From Rhizobium sp. FY34 (GTDB lineage Bacteria; Pseudomonadota; Alphaproteobacteria; Rhizobiales; Rhizobiaceae), in assembly GCF_005222845.1 (NCBI RefSeq), contig NZ_STFZ01000022.1, positions 25,963-89,962 of the forward strand: 64,000 nt of DNA, given 5' to 3'. How positions within the stretch are numbered: the stretch's first letter is position 1; each line of letters begins with the position of its first letter. This document shows, in pieces, positions 44,294 to 54,479 of this stretch. The notes under the pieces are model-generated. The model saw only the letters and a program-made list of their open reading frames with translations, made no database searches and was not told the DNA's origin. The position numbers and the translations under genes are program-made.

Positions 44294-45061
44294 ATGAACA
44301 GGATCCGCCAGTTTCCCATTTTAGGCGCCGCCCTTGCCCAGGGGCTGGCGGCCATCGTGTCGCTCGGGCTTGCGGTAATCCTTGCCGGACGCATGCCGCC
44401 CTTGGCGCTGGTATTTGTCGTTCTGGCCGTGCAGGTGGGCCTTGCCATGGCCGTGACCTGGCGGCTGAGGCTTCCCGTCTGGTGGCTGTGGATTGCCGCG
44501 CTGTTTCCGCTGGCGCTGGCGCTGGTGCTCAATCTCGGCAGCCTGCCGGCCTGGCCCTTTGGGCTTGCCTTTCTGATGATCTATCTGTTCTTTTCCAATA
44601 CGGCGCGCGAGCGGGTGCCGCTCTACCTCAGCAACCGGCAGACGGCAGAAACGATGCTGGGCCTGATGCGCGAGCGAAAGGCGAAAACCTTCATCGATCT
44701 CGGCTGCGGCTTTGGCGGCGTGGTGCGCGCGGTGGCCGGAGAAGACCGGCAGGCATACGGCGTCGAAACCGCGCCGATGACCTTTCTCATTGCCTGGCTA
44801 TTGTCGCGGCTGGCACGGCGCGGCACGATTATGCGCCAGGATATCTGGGCGACCGATCTGTCGCGCATGGACGTGACCTATGCCTTCCTGTCGCCGGAGC
44901 CGATGGCGCAGCTTTACGCCAAGGCCAAGGCCGAAATGGCGCCCGGCAGCCTGCTCGTTTCCAACAGTTTTGCCGTGCCGGATGTCGAGCCCAGCGAAAT
45001 CTGGGAGCTTTCCGACCGGCGAAAGACGCAGCTTTTCCTTTATGCCATGACCGGCCCTTGA
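44294..45061 (+). CDS. Membrane-anchored class I SAM-dependent methyltransferase
   Basis: A 255-residue protein with three N-terminal hydrophobic segments (about residues 8-32, 38-55 and 62-100). A methyltransferase domain follows, with the SAM motif TFIDLGCGFGGVVRAV near residue 132 and a final SDRRKTQLFLYAM. The layout is like the ATPSc-KMT/FAM173 lysine methyltransferases, but the target is unknown. Its last codons overlap what looks like the -35 of an ancestral copper promoter, and this 3' end is repeated at 47476-47506. Confidence 0.85.
   Translation: MNRIRQFPILGAALAQGLAAIVSLGLAVILAGRMPPLALVFVVLAVQVGLAMAVTWRLRLPVWWLWIAALFPLALALVLNLGSLPAWPFGLAFLMIYLFFSNTARERVPLYLSNRQTAETMLGLMRERKAKTFIDLGCGFGGVVRAVAGEDRQAYGVETAPMTFLIAWLLSRLARRGTIMRQDIWATDLSRMDVTYAFLSPEPMAQLYAKAKAEMAPGSLLVSNSFAVPDVEPSEIWELSDRRKTQLFLYAMTGP
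45031..45061 (+). repeat. Direct repeat, left copy (3' end of methyltransferase gene)
   Basis: Thirty-one bases identical to 47476-47506, with weaker similarity continuing for about 35 bases beyond. Here the sequence codes for the last nine residues and the stop of the methyltransferase. The following bases keep half of a copper-type dyad (GATGGGAA) but the other half has changed. Confidence 0.85.
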
Positions 45062-45276
45062 TCTTCTGATGATGGGAAACGGCCTGCAAACATGCCGGCG
45101 TGCAATCGCTGTGGCAACCGAAGGCTGCTGCTGATACCGCCTGCGGTAATCGCAGGTTATTGCATCAAAAAATAGAAAATCCTCTTTGTAATCAGTGTAT
45201 TGCTATAATTACTTATATATTATATCTAAATTTACCTTGCCATTGCAACCTTGGGAGGTCCAATGGAGATACTGCA

Positions 45277-47469
45277 ATGCGTTTTTCGGATCTGTCCATA
45301 TCAACCCGTCTCAGTATCTGTGCGCTGGTTCCATTGGCAGCCGTCGTGGCGCTCGCCTGGCATCTCATGATCGATGAATATGCCTCCTACAAGGCATCCG
45401 CCCGCATAGCCGAGGCAAGCCATGACATCGAGTTGATCAGCCATGTGGTGCAAAGGTTGCAGGTGGAACGCGGCCAGACGGCGGGTTTCCTGAGTTCCAA
45501 GGGCAGTGCCAACCGCCAGGAGCTGGGCAGCGCGCGCGCAGAGACCGACAAACAGATTCTGCAGCTGGATGAGGCACTCGTCAATGCCGCAATCCTTGGC
45601 GTTGCGCCGCAGGCGCTGGCGAAGGTGACCGACCGGTTGCCGGGCTTGTCTGCTCTGCGCAGCGGCATCGACCAACTGACGACCACGCCGCCGCAATCAT
45701 TTGCCTTCTATACTGGGCTGGTGGGGGACCTGCTGGACGTGACGCGCACGCTCTCGCTATCGGGACTGGATGAAACCGTCGGTGCGCGCCTGCAGGCCTA
45801 TGTGAACCTTGGGCTTGCCAAGGAACTGGCCGGTCAGGAGCGCGGCATGGGCAATGGCTTTATCACGTCGGGCCGCATTCCCCCGGACCTCTACATGAAT
45901 TTTGCCCGCTATTCCGGGGCCGGCGATATCCTGATCAAGGAATTTGCCAAGCTGGACCCGACGCTTGCCGCAACCAAGCTGCAATCCTTCGCGGCCAGCC
46001 CGGAGCAGGCGCAGATCGAGGAGTTTCGCCGCAAGATGCTGACGGCTGGCGGCGAGGCCTCGCTTGCCGGCCTGGACGCCAGGGACTGGTTCGGCAAGAC
46101 CACGGCGCGCATCAATATTCTCTACGAAGCAGAGCTTGCCGAACTGGCGCAGATCCGTGCCGCATCGCAAGCCATGGCTGCCAAGGACGCACGCGAACTG
46201 CTGATTGCCGGCGCGATTGCGGCTACATCCGTAGGCCTCACGCTGTTTCTCGGCTTTCTGACATTGATGACGGTGGTGCGTCCCCTGCGCGCCATGGTGA
46301 CTGTCGTTGAAGAGCATGGGCGCGGAGAGGCGGGTGCAACCATGGTGGTATCGCAGGCGCGCGACGAGATCGGCCGGCTTGGCCGCGCCATTCTGCTGTG
46401 CATGGAAAATCACGCCCGAAGCGCCCGTGACGATGCCGAGGAGCGCCAGCGCCAGGCCGAGCTTCGCCTGCGCGATACGCAAGCGCATCGCATGAAGGAG
46501 GCCGAACGGGCGCGCGCCGTGGAGTATGCGGTTCATGCGCTGGGCGATGGCCTGACGCAGCTTTCCGCCGGTAACCTGACCTACCAGATTGCTGATGCGT
46601 TTACCGGCGATCTCGAACCGCTGCGGCTGGCCTTCAACCGTTCGGTGGTCGAGCTCAAATCCACGATGCAAGGGGTCTCTGCAACGGTGGTGACCCTGAC
46701 GCATGGCGTATCGGAACTGCGCGCCGGCGCAAACGACCTGGCCGAGCGGACGCAGCGCCAGGCCGCCTCGCTGGAAGAGGCCTCCGCAGCGCTGAGCGAG
46801 GTGACCTCGACCCTGGAGGAAACCAGCAATCGCATGCGCACGGTGAGCGGCGTGACGAATGGCGCGCGCAAAAGTGCCGAAACCTCGGCGAAGATCACGC
46901 AGGAAACCGTTGGCGCCATGGAACGCATCGAAGCCTCCTCCGGCCAGATCGGCCAGATTACCGAAGTGATTGACGGGATTGCCTTCCAGACCAATCTTCT
47001 GGCGCTCAATGCCGGTGTGGAAGCGGCGCGTGCCGGCGAGGCCGGCAAGGGCTTTGCGGTAGTTGCCCAGGAAGTGCGCGAACTGGCGCAGCGTTCGGCC
47101 AAGGCTGCCAAGGAAATCAAACAGCTGATCCAGGCTTCGGCGCAGGCGGTGCAGAGCGGTGTGGAACTGGTGCAGAATTCCGGCCGCCACATGGTGGAGA
47201 TCAGAGATCACATCCTGACGATTGACCGGGAAATCAGCACGATTACCGAAGGTGCGCGTCAGCAATCGACGGCCATTGCCGAAATCTCATCGGCTGTGAA
47301 CAATATGGACCAGATGACGCAGCGCAATGCCGCCATGGTCGAGGAAAGCAATGCGGCCACGCAGGCCATCGAGCAGGAAGGCCAGCAATTGTTCGACAAG
47401 ATCAGCCGCTTCCGGCTGGAGGATGGGGCAGGCCGGCAGGATTTACGGGCTCGCCGGGTTGCAGCCTGA
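45277..47469 (+). CDS. Methyl-accepting chemotaxis protein with a NIT sensor domain
   Basis: A 730-residue chemoreceptor. A first membrane helix (about residues 14-32) leads to a periplasmic nitrate/nitrite-type NIT domain, recognised by [21 protein letters not shown] second helix (about 310-335), a HAMP segment and a long cytoplasmic coiled coil follow. The signalling tip [28 protein letters not shown] is intact. It probably links a nitrogen oxyanion or similar ligand to CheA. No CheR-docking pentapeptide is seen at the C-terminus. GGAGATACTGCA precedes the ATG. The gene lies between two copies of the methyltransferase 3' end and has an AT-rich promoter region (45160-45240). Confidence 0.9.
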   Translation: MRFSDLSISTRLSICALVPLAAVVALAWHLMIDEYASYKASARIAEASHDIELISHVVQRLQVERGQTAGFLSSKGSANRQELGSARAETDKQILQLDEALVNAAILGVAPQALAKVTDRLPGLSALRSGIDQLTTTPPQSFAFYTGLVGDLLDVTRTLSLSGLDETVGARLQAYVNLGLAKELAGQERGMGNGFITSGRIPPDLYMNFARYSGAGDILIKEFAKLDPTLAATKLQSFAASPEQAQIEEFRRKMLTAGGEASLAGLDARDWFGKTTARINILYEAELAELAQIRAASQAMAAKDARELLIAGAIAATSVGLTLFLGFLTLMTVVRPLRAMVTVVEEHGRGEAGATMVVSQARDEIGRLGRAILLCMENHARSARDDAEERQRQAELRLRDTQAHRMKEAERARAVEYAVHALGDGLTQLSAGNLTYQIADAFTGDLEPLRLAFNRSVVELKSTMQGVSATVVTLTHGVSELRAGANDLAERTQRQAASLEEASAALSEVTSTLEETSNRMRTVSGVTNGARKSAETSAKITQETVGAMERIEASSGQIGQITEVIDGIAFQTNLLALNAGVEAARAGEAGKGFAVVAQEVRELAQRSAKAAKEIKQLIQASAQAVQSGVELVQNSGRHMVEIRDHILTIDREISTITEGARQQSTAIAEISSAVNNMDQMTQRNAAMVEESNAATQAIEQEGQQLFDKISRFRLEDGAGRQDLRARRVAA

Positions 47470-47475
47470 CGCAAA

Positions 47476-47506
47476 GCTTTTCCTTTATGCCATGACCGGC
47501 CCTTGA
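47476..47506 (+). repeat. Direct repeat, right copy
   Basis: The same 31 bases as 45031-45061, here non-coding and placed directly ahead of the copper promoter. The last four bases (TTGA) form part of the -35 box. It marks the right side of the segment that carries the chemoreceptor gene. Confidence 0.85.
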
Positions 47507-47533
47507 CCTTCCCATGATGGGAAGGCCCATGTA
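47503..47533 (+). promoter_or_regulatory. CueR-type copper operator-promoter of copA
   Basis: TTGACC (47503-47508) overlaps the perfect dyad CCTTCCCATGATGGGAAGG (47507-47525), close to the E. coli CueR operator, and a weak -10 lies 19 bases after the -35. The copA ATG follows 25 bases later. The regulator encoded at 50063 is the likely activator. Confidence 0.8.
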
Positions 47534-47558
47534 AGCATGGATCAAAGGATTCCATGCC

Positions 47559-50066
47559 ATGAATGCCATTGCACCATCGTCTGCACTTCTCCCGTCACTC
47601 ATCATCCCCGTCGAGGGCATGACCTGCGCCTCCTGCGTCAAGCGGGTGGAAAAGACCGCGGCCAAGGTGGCGGGCGTGACCTCCAGCGCGGTGAATTTTG
47701 CCACCGAAAGCCTGACCGTGGAGACTGGTGCGGGCTTTTCGGCAAAGGTTCTGGCCGAGGCCATCCGCAAGGCCGGCTATGAGCCGAAATCCGAGCGGCT
47801 GGATCTGGTGCTGGATAGACTGCCGGATGCCGGTGCGGCGGACAGGCTCATGCAGGGGCTTCAGGCGCTGCCCGGCGTGGTGGCGGTCGATCTGGTGGCA
47901 GGCCGGACCAGTTTTAGCGTCGATACCTTTGGCCGCGAGGCAAAGCGCGCCGTGATCGCAGCACTTGCGGGGCAAGGTTTTGCGCTTGCCCGGCCGAAGG
48001 CCGCCGAGCAAGGCAAAGGTGAGGCGGCGCATCATGGTCATGCGGGCCATGATCACCATGCCGAGGATGCCGCAATCCTGAAGCGCGATCTGGCGATTGC
48101 TGCCATCCTGACCCTGCCGCTATTTGTGCTGGAAATGGGCGGCCATCTCTACCCGCCCTTCCACCACTGGCTTTTGGGCGCGGTGGACAGCGAGGTGCTC
48201 TATTACGTCTATTTTGCGCTCGCCACTCTGGTGATCTTCGGCCCCGGCTGGCGCTTCCTCAAGGCCGGCATTCCGGCACTTTTGAAAGGCGCACCGGAGA
48301 TGAATTCGCTGGTGGCGCTGGGCGTTCTGGCCGCCTATGGCTATTCGCTGGTCACCACATTTGCGCCGGGTCTTCTGCCGGCCGCTTCGCGCTTCGTCTA
48401 TTACGAGGCCGCAACCGTCATCATCACGCTCATTCTTCTCGGACGGCTCATGGAGGCGCGCGCCCGTGGCCGCACCGGCGCTGCGATCAAAAGGCTGCTG
48501 GATCTGCGGGTAAAGACTGCGCGGGTGGAGCGAGACGGCGAGACACTCGATATTCCAACCGACGAGGTTCAACCCGGCGATGTGCTGATCGTGCGTCCCG
48601 GCGAACGCATTGCCGTGGATGGCACGCTGATCGACGGCACCTCGAATGTGGATGAATCGATGATGTCCGGCGAGCCGCTGCCGGTGGCAAAATCCGCCGG
48701 TGCAGGCGTTATCGGCGGCACGATCAATGGCACGGGCAGTTTCCGGTTTCGCGCCGAAAAGGTGGGCGCCGATACGATGCTGGCGCAGATCATCCGTCTG
48801 GTGGAAGAGGCGCAAGGGGCAAAACTGCCGATCCAGGCCATGGTGGACCGCGTGACCGGCTGGTTCGTGCCAGCGGTGATGGGTCTGGCCGTGCTGACCT
48901 TTCTCGTCTGGTGGCTTATGGGGCCACAACCGGTTCTGCCGCATGCACTGGTGGCGGCGGTGGCGGTGCTGATCATTGCCTGCCCCTGCGCCATGGGGCT
49001 TGCAACGCCCACGTCGATCATGGTCGGCACCGGCCGCGCCGCAGAACTTGGCGTGCTGTTTCGCAAGGGCGATGCGCTGCAGGTGCTGCAGGGCGTCACA
49101 CTCGTGGTGCTCGACAAGACCGGCACGGTAACCAAGGGTCACCCGGAACTGACCGATGTTGTGGTCTGCGACGGCTTTGAGGAAAACGCCGTCCTGTCTC
49201 TGGTTGGGGCCGTCGAGGCGCGCTCGGAACATCCGGTGGGCCAGGCGATCCTGGCCTCGGTCACGGCCCGCGGATTGGACATGGACGAGGCGAGTGATGT
49301 GCAAGCCCGCGCCGGCTATGGCATAGAGGCCGTGGTGGGTGGCAAGCGGGTGGCCGTCGGTGCCGACCGGTTCATGACAGCGCTCGGGCTTTCGGTTGAT
49401 CTGTTTGCCGATCAGGCGGCAAGGCTCGGCGATGAGGGCAAGACGCCGCTTTATGCGGCCATCGACGGCAGGCTTGCCGCCATTCTGGCGGTGGCCGATC
49501 CGGTCAAGCCGACAAGCCGGGAGGCCATATCCCGGCTGAAGGCGATGGGCATCACGGTTGCCATGGTGACCGGCGACAATGTCCGCACGGCGCGCGCAGT
49601 GGCCACTGAGGTTGGCATCGACAAGGTTGTGGCCGAGGTTCTGCCGGCCGGCAAGGTGGAAGCGCTGCGGCAGTTGAAGACTGACAAGGGCGCGCTCGCC
49701 TTTATCGGCGACGGCATCAATGATGCGCCGGCGCTTTCGGCGGCCGATATCGGCATCGCCATCGGCACCGGCACGGATGTGGCGATCGAAAGCGCCGATG
49801 TGGTTTTGTCCTCCGGCGATTTGAACGCCGCCGTCGATGCGATCGCCGTCAGCCGTGCGACGATGCGCAACATAAGCCAGAACCTGTTCTGGGCCTTCGG
49901 CTATAATGCAGCACTTATTCCGCTGGCCGCCGGTGCGCTCTATCCGGCCTTTGGCATACAATTGTCGCCAATGATCGGCGCCGGCGCCATGGCTCTGTCG
50001 AGCGTTTTCGTGCTCACCAATGCGCTGAGGCTGAAGCGCGTGGACCTGAAAGGCGGTGGTGCATGA
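47559..50066 (+). CDS. copA: Copper-exporting P1B-type ATPase
   Basis: An 835-residue Cu(I) pump. The first heavy-metal-binding domain has CASC at residues 23-26; a second ferredoxin-like domain (about 79-147) has lost its CxxC. A His-rich linker follows. The eight membrane helices include CPC ([13 protein letters not shown]), and the cytoplasmic domains contain the phosphorylated Asp in [11 protein letters not shown] in SEHPVGQ and [16 protein letters not shown] precedes the ATG. It is the first gene of copA-cueR-copZ, all overlapping by four or fewer bases, under a CueR-type promoter. Confidence 0.95.
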   Translation: MNAIAPSSALLPSLIIPVEGMTCASCVKRVEKTAAKVAGVTSSAVNFATESLTVETGAGFSAKVLAEAIRKAGYEPKSERLDLVLDRLPDAGAADRLMQGLQALPGVVAVDLVAGRTSFSVDTFGREAKRAVIAALAGQGFALARPKAAEQGKGEAAHHGHAGHDHHAEDAAILKRDLAIAAILTLPLFVLEMGGHLYPPFHHWLLGAVDSEVLYYVYFALATLVIFGPGWRFLKAGIPALLKGAPEMNSLVALGVLAAYGYSLVTTFAPGLLPAASRFVYYEAATVIITLILLGRLMEARARGRTGAAIKRLLDLRVKTARVERDGETLDIPTDEVQPGDVLIVRPGERIAVDGTLIDGTSNVDESMMSGEPLPVAKSAGAGVIGGTINGTGSFRFRAEKVGADTMLAQIIRLVEEAQGAKLPIQAMVDRVTGWFVPAVMGLAVLTFLVWWLMGPQPVLPHALVAAVAVLIIACPCAMGLATPTSIMVGTGRAAELGVLFRKGDALQVLQGVTLVVLDKTGTVTKGHPELTDVVVCDGFEENAVLSLVGAVEARSEHPVGQAILASVTARGLDMDEASDVQARAGYGIEAVVGGKRVAVGADRFMTALGLSVDLFADQAARLGDEGKTPLYAAIDGRLAAILAVADPVKPTSREAISRLKAMGITVAMVTGDNVRTARAVATEVGIDKVVAEVLPAGKVEALRQLKTDKGALAFIGDGINDAPALSAADIGIAIGTGTDVAIESADVVLSSGDLNAAVDAIAVSRATMRNISQNLFWAFGYNAALIPLAAGALYPAFGIQLSPMIGAGAMALSSVFVLTNALRLKRVDLKGGGA

Positions 50067-50491
50067 ATATCGGTGAGGCGTCGAAAGCCTCCGGCGTTTC
50101 GGCCAAGATGATCCGCTATTACGAGGAAATCCGGCTGATCCGGCCAAAGGCGCGCAGCGACAACAATTACCGGATCTATGGCGAGGACGAGGTGCATGGG
50201 CTGCGCTTCATCAAGCGCGAAAGGTCGCTGGGCTTTTCGCTGGAAGAGACCGAGCGACTTTTAGCACTGTGGCAGGACAAGGAGCGCGAAAGCGGCGCGG
50301 TGAAACAGGTGGCGCTCAGCCATATTGCCGATCTCGAGCGGCGCATCGCAGAAATGTCGGCCATGGTGAAGACGCTGAAACATCTGGCGCATTGCTGCGG
50401 TGGCGACAAAAGGCCCGATTGCCCGATCCTTGAGGATCTGGCAGGGCAGGGCGATGCAGCGGACGAAGACTGCAAACCAAGGAGACGATGA
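50063..50491 (+). CDS. cueR: MerR family copper-responsive regulator (CueR/HmrR)
   Basis: A 142-residue MerR-type activator with the winged helix start [25 protein letters not shown]. The copper-type metal loop has a cysteine pair in [14 protein letters not shown] with the spacing that selects monovalent metals in CueR/HmrR. It overlaps copA by four bases and copZ by one, so it is made together with the pump. It is expected to activate the promoter at 47503 on binding Cu(I). Confidence 0.92.
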   Translation: MNIGEASKASGVSAKMIRYYEEIRLIRPKARSDNNYRIYGEDEVHGLRFIKRERSLGFSLEETERLLALWQDKERESGAVKQVALSHIADLERRIAEMSAMVKTLKHLAHCCGGDKRPDCPILEDLAGQGDAADEDCKPRRR

Positions 50492-50697
50492 TGACCACCA
50501 CATTCCAAGTCAGCGACATGACCTGCGGCCATTGCGAAAAGGCGGTGAAGGCAGCGCTTGCCGAAGCGCTTCCGGGCATTCCCGTGGCCGTTGATCTGGC
50601 AGGGCACCGGGTGACGCTGGAGGGTGGCGATGCCGCGACCGCCGAAGAGGCGATCCGCGAGGCAGGGTATACGCCGGAGCGGCTGGGCCTCGCCTAA
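50491..50697 (+). CDS. copZ: Copper chaperone CopZ
   Basis: A 68-residue heavy-metal-associated domain with MTCGHCEKAV as the copper-binding loop (MxCxxC). It should carry Cu(I) to CopA in the cytoplasm. Two ATGs stand together; the second (50491) has the better distance to AAGGAG. It is the last gene of the copper operon. Confidence 0.92.
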   Translation: MTTTFQVSDMTCGHCEKAVKAALAEALPGIPVAVDLAGHRVTLEGGDAATAEEAIREAGYTPERLGLA

Positions 50698-51022
50698 CAG
50701 TCTGCCCATCAATTGCCTCTGACCGGCTGCAAATGGCACTGTCTGCGCTTGCGGCCATGATCGGTCGGGCGGTGGCCTTTTGTTGAAGGCCCTCTCTGGC
50801 CTGCCGGGCTACCGGGGTTGAGCCACGGGTCTCAACCCGTCCTTCGGACCCCCACATGGGGGGAGAAGACAAGCGGAACTGTCCCGCATAGTCAGAATGC
50901 CGACGATGCGGCGAGTTAAGTCCCTCCCCCTTGTGGGGAGGGGTTGGGGAGGGGACTTTGCCTCATACCCGGTTCCCAGCCGTCAGGCGGGGAGAGCTTC
51001 GCGACCCACGGGACGCGAACAA
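50698..51022. repeat. Intergenic region with dispersed repeats
   Basis: No gene is visible. GGCTGCAAATGGCACTGTCT (from 50724) is repeated after the terminase gene at 56526. CCCCC-ACAT-GGGGG (near 50851) and CCTCCCC-CTTGT-GGGGAGG (near 50924) are G/C-rich hairpins of the kind seen in short rhizobial repeats, spread over about 50834-50960. Either hairpin could also end the ropB or copZ transcripts. Confidence 0.5.
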
Positions 51023-51664
51023 TCAGAACTTGACGGCGAGGCCGACATTGACGACGTGCTGGTCGAAATCGGTGTTGATGCCGGCGAGGTTCTTGTCGCT
51101 GAAATCGTTGTAGCGATATTCCAGACGGCCGAACATATTGTCGGTGAAGGCGTAATCGATGCCGGCGCCGACGGTCCAGCCGTTGAAGGTTTCGCTTTCA
51201 TCGACGCCCGGACCCTTGACGAAGCCATTGGCTGCCGTCCAGCCGCCTGCGGCATAGATCAGGGTGCGATCCATGGCATAACCGATGCGACCGCGAGCCG
51301 AGCCGGAGAATTTGGTGCCGGCATTGAAGCCGCCAGCATAATCATTGTCGTTCCAGTCGTAATTCACATCGCCTTCAAGGCCGACGAGGAAGCCCGACGA
51401 CATCTGCCAGTTATAGCCGACAAAGGCACCGAGACGACCGCCATCGAAATTATCGCTGGCCGAACCCGTGGCCGACTGGAAGTCGCCGTCTGCCCAACCA
51501 TAGCCGCCGAGAATACCGATATAGGCGCCGGTCCAGGTGAAGGCAGGCGCCATTTCTTCAACGGCAACCGGAGCCTGGGGGATCTGTTCGACGGCATCGG
51601 CAGCCAGAGCCGCAGACGAACCGGCAAAGGCGACGGAGGCGGCGAGAAGAAGGATCTTGTTCAT
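51023..51664 (-). CDS. ropB: Outer membrane beta-barrel protein (RopB/Omp25-like)
   Basis: A 213-residue porin-like barrel. A signal peptide (residues 1-21, cleaved at ALA-AD) is followed by a short Pro/Glu-rich linker and an eight-strand barrel with alternating aromatic residues (TGAYIGILGGYGWADG, NGWTVGAGIDYAF) ending in LAVKF, the C-terminal phenylalanine recognised by the BAM machinery. RopB and Omp25-type proteins are abundant rhizobial surface proteins. The gene stands alone on the minus strand. Confidence 0.9.
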   Translation of the reverse strand: MNKILLLAASVAFAGSSAALAADAVEQIPQAPVAVEEMAPAFTWTGAYIGILGGYGWADGDFQSATGSASDNFDGGRLGAFVGYNWQMSSGFLVGLEGDVNYDWNDNDYAGGFNAGTKFSGSARGRIGYAMDRTLIYAAGGWTAANGFVKGPGVDESETFNGWTVGAGIDYAFTDNMFGRLEYRYNDFSDKNLAGINTDFDQHVVNVGLAVKF

Positions 51665-51897
51665 ATCTGCATTCCCTGTGATGAAGTCTGGAATGGAGGT
51701 AGGGCGCAGCCATCATAAAGCTGTAGCTAAAATACAACAGAGTATCAGAAATGCTTGGATCGGGGTGCCCGTGCCGGGAAAATGCGCGGTATCATCGGCT
51801 TTTCCGCAGTGCTTGCGTATCCTCTGCCATACCCCATATGGAAAGCAGACAGGCTTTCCGATAGACTGAAAGTGGCTGGCAGAAAAGGAGAGACCCC

Positions 51898-53385
51898 TTG
51901 TTTCCATTCGATAATTCCTATGCCCGCCTGCCGGAGAGCTTTCATGCCTCGGTCTATCCCGAACCGGTGGAAGGCCCGGTGCTGATTGCCTTCAATGCGC
52001 AGCTTGCCCAACATCTCGGCCTGGACCTGGACGCTTCAGATGCCGGGCGATTGGCGGCGATTTTTTCCGGAAATGTACTGCCGCCGGGTGCCGAGCCGCT
52101 CGCCATGGCCTATGCCGGCCACCAGTTCGGCAATTTCGTGCCGCGCCTGGGCGATGGCCGGGCGATCCTTCTGGGCGAAGTGGTGGATGCGGGGGGCAAG
52201 CGTTGCGACATCCAGCTGAAGGGGGCGGGCCCGACGCCGTTTTCCCGCCGTGGCGATGGGCGGGCAGCGCTGGGGCCGGTGCTGCGCGAATATATCCTGT
52301 CTGAAGCCATGGCAGCGCTTGGTATTCCCGCCACGCGGGCGCTTGCGGCCGTGGCCAGCGGCGAGCGCGTGCAGCGCGAACGCATGCTGCCCGGCGCCGT
52401 GTTTACCCGTGTGGCGGCAAGCCATGTGCGCATCGGCACGTTCCAGTTCTTTGCGGCGCGCAGCGATACGGATGCGCTGAAAACCCTGGTGGACTATGTG
52501 ATTGACCGGCATTATCCGGACCTGAAAGCTGAGGAAAAGCCGGCGCTTGCGCTGTTGCAGCGGGTGGCGGAGCGCCAGGCGGAGCTGGTGGCGCGCTGGC
52601 TTGGCATCGGTTTCATCCATGGGGTGATGAATACCGACAATATGACGCTGTCCGGCGAGACCATTGATTTTGGCCCTTGCGCCTTTCTCGACGAATACGA
52701 GCCGATGAAGGTGTTTTCCTCCATCGACCAGCAGGGACGCTATGCCTATCGCAACCAGCCGGGCATTGCCCAGTGGAACATTGCGCGGCTGGCCGAATGC
52801 CTGCTGCCGCTGATCGATGCGGATGAGGAACAGGCGGTAACGGCGGCCAATGCCGTGCTGCAAAGTTTTGGTGCCCATTTCCAGGCCGCCTGGCTTGGCG
52901 TGTTTCGCGGCAAACTCGGGCTTGCCACGCAAGAGGATGGCGATGACGAACTCGTGCAGGCGCTGCTCTCCGCCATGCAGGATGGGCGCGCCGATTTTAC
53001 GCTGACCTTCCGCCGGCTGACCGATCTGGCGCAAGCCGATGCGGCAGGCGGCGATGCGAGGCTCCAGGCGGAAGCGGTATTTCTCGAAGGCTTCATGCCC
53101 TGGGAAAAGGCCGAGGCCTGGCTTGCCACCTGGCGCAATCGTCTGTCGCGCGAGCCGGATGCGCCTGCAAGCATCGCGCTGATGCGGCGCGCCAACCCGG
53201 CAATCATTCCCCGCAATCATAGGGTGGAAGAACTGATTGCCGCGGCTCTCGCCGGCGATCTGTCGCCCTTCCACCGCATGCTTGCCGCCGTCAGCGATCC
53301 ATACGCGGATCATGCTGAGTTTGATGCCTATCGCGAGGCGCCGAAGGATGAGGAGCGCGTGCTGCGGACATTCTGCGGCACGTGA
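51898..53385 (+). CDS. selO: SelO/YdiU family protein AMPylator
   Basis: A 495-residue pseudokinase-fold enzyme that transfers AMP from ATP to protein side chains, known in the family to be linked to oxidative stress. The start is TTG with AAAGGAGAGACC upstream. Conserved segments are AYAGHQFGNFVPRLGDGRA, LKGAGPTPFSRRGDGRA, ARAL-type VASGERVQRE and the active-site GVMNTDNMTLSGETIDFGPCAF. The C-terminal cysteine found in SelO is present as RTFCGT. Confidence 0.93.
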   Translation: MFPFDNSYARLPESFHASVYPEPVEGPVLIAFNAQLAQHLGLDLDASDAGRLAAIFSGNVLPPGAEPLAMAYAGHQFGNFVPRLGDGRAILLGEVVDAGGKRCDIQLKGAGPTPFSRRGDGRAALGPVLREYILSEAMAALGIPATRALAAVASGERVQRERMLPGAVFTRVAASHVRIGTFQFFAARSDTDALKTLVDYVIDRHYPDLKAEEKPALALLQRVAERQAELVARWLGIGFIHGVMNTDNMTLSGETIDFGPCAFLDEYEPMKVFSSIDQQGRYAYRNQPGIAQWNIARLAECLLPLIDADEEQAVTAANAVLQSFGAHFQAAWLGVFRGKLGLATQEDGDDELVQALLSAMQDGRADFTLTFRRLTDLAQADAAGGDARLQAEAVFLEGFMPWEKAEAWLATWRNRLSREPDAPASIALMRRANPAIIPRNHRVEELIAAALAGDLSPFHRMLAAVSDPYADHAEFDAYREAPKDEERVLRTFCGT

Positions 53386-53471
53386 AGGTAGAAAGATCAT
53401 CGCTGATGCACTTGAATGCGAAACGGGCATGACGCATTCTGCCGCAACATTTTGCAGCCGGTGCGCGCTTG

Positions 53472-53496
53472 AAATAGTGCGCTTTGTGCACTATTT
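53472..53496. promoter_or_regulatory. Inverted repeat before the DUF4160 gene
   Basis: AAATAGTGC at 53472-53480 and GCACTATTT at 53488-53496 are exact complements. The dyad lies 11 bases before the DUF4160 start, where an autoregulatory site of the small module would be expected. Confidence 0.55.
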
Positions 53497-53507
53497 TGGC
53501 GATCAAC

Positions 53508-53744
53508 ATGCCGGTCATCATGCGTCTGGGATCGATCAGGATCATGATTTTCGCGGATGATCACAATCCGCCGCATTTCCATGTCTCGACACCGGACCAT
53601 GATGCCTTGATGCGGATTGATGACCTGAGCATTCTGCAGGGCCAGATTACCGCAAGGACCCTGCAACAGGTTCGGCAATGGGCGCAGATGGACGGCAATC
53701 GCCAGCATCTGGAAGAGGAATGGAGGCGCCTGAATGAGCGATGA
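53508..53744 (+). CDS. DUF4160 family protein (putative toxin)
   Basis: A 78-residue protein beginning MPVIMRLGSIRIMIFADDHNPPHFHV, the hallmark of DUF4160, and ending in RLNER. DUF4160 proteins are usually paired with a DUF2442 protein; the pair behaves like a type II toxin-antitoxin module in classification but is not well studied. The frame opens further upstream, but this ATG gives the family's start. It overlaps the next gene by 11 bases. Confidence 0.8.
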   Translation: MPVIMRLGSIRIMIFADDHNPPHFHVSTPDHDALMRIDDLSILQGQITARTLQQVRQWAQMDGNRQHLEEEWRRLNER

Positions 53745-54192
53745 TCTGATCTCGGTGGGCGCACCGCTGCCGCGTATCGGTAAAGCAGAGGCGCTGGAGG
53801 GGCGGCTGGTGCGGGTGACCTGGACGACAGGCCGGCAAGAGGTCGTCGATCTGGCACCGGCTCTCTTCAGCCGACGCGTTTTCATTCCCTTGCGCGAGGA
53901 TGATAGTCTGTTCCGCGCGCTGCAGGTGGACGAGTGGGGAACCGCGCTGGAATGGCCGGGCGGTATTGATTTTTCGGCGCTGTGGCTGAGCAAATTGCCG
54001 GCCATCGAATTTGGCAATGACGATTTCCGCCATGCCATGGACGAATTGGGCATGACGCTGGAGGGCATGGCGGCGGCACTGGATATTTCCCGCCGACAGG
54101 TGGCGGATTATCGAAAAGCCAAGGCGATCCCGCGCTCCGTGGCCTTTGCAACGCGTTATCTCATCGGTATCCGCCGACAACGCGCCGGCTGA
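53734..54192 (+). CDS. DUF2442 protein fused to an HTH domain (putative antitoxin)
   Basis: A 152-residue protein. Residues about 15-92 match DUF2442 (GRQEVVDLAPALFSRRVF, then DEWGTALEWPGGIDFSALWL). Residues about 105-140 form an XRE-like helix-turn-helix (ELGMTLEGMAAALDISRRQVADYRK), probably binding the upstream dyad. This fits an antitoxin that also represses the operon. It overlaps the DUF4160 gene. Confidence 0.82.
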   Translation: MSDDLISVGAPLPRIGKAEALEGRLVRVTWTTGRQEVVDLAPALFSRRVFIPLREDDSLFRALQVDEWGTALEWPGGIDFSALWLSKLPAIEFGNDDFRHAMDELGMTLEGMAAALDISRRQVADYRKAKAIPRSVAFATRYLIGIRRQRAG

Positions 54193-54274
54193 TATCTGAT
54201 GCAGTCTTCACGGGTTCTAGGGTCACGCCCGCAGCAAACCGGCCAGAAAAATCGCGACGATAGGAAAATAGTCC

Positions 54275-54303
54275 TTGACGGCGTCACGGTGATTTGATAG
54301 GTT
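54275..54303 (+). promoter_or_regulatory. Possible sigma-70-like promoter before the head gene cluster
   Basis: TTGACG and TAGGTT are separated by 17 bases, upstream of the first phage-type gene. The -35 is good and the -10 weak, so this is a candidate only. Confidence 0.3.
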
Positions 54304-54479
54304 TTAGTCACAGTCGAAGAATTGTATCCGGCAAAGACAAGAGCCGGCGACACGACATTGAAATGAATGACAGCAAGGTCCGGGCTCAGGCGAGCGGCGG
54401 GCCTTTTTTCGTGCCCGGCATTCGGTTGGCATTCGGCATTTGGCTTCCAGTTTTCGTGCAGCGCTTCAGGAGAAAGACA

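Noticed and set aside
48120..50147. 675-codon open frame antisense to copA
   Set aside because: Mirror frame of a complete P-type ATPase gene.
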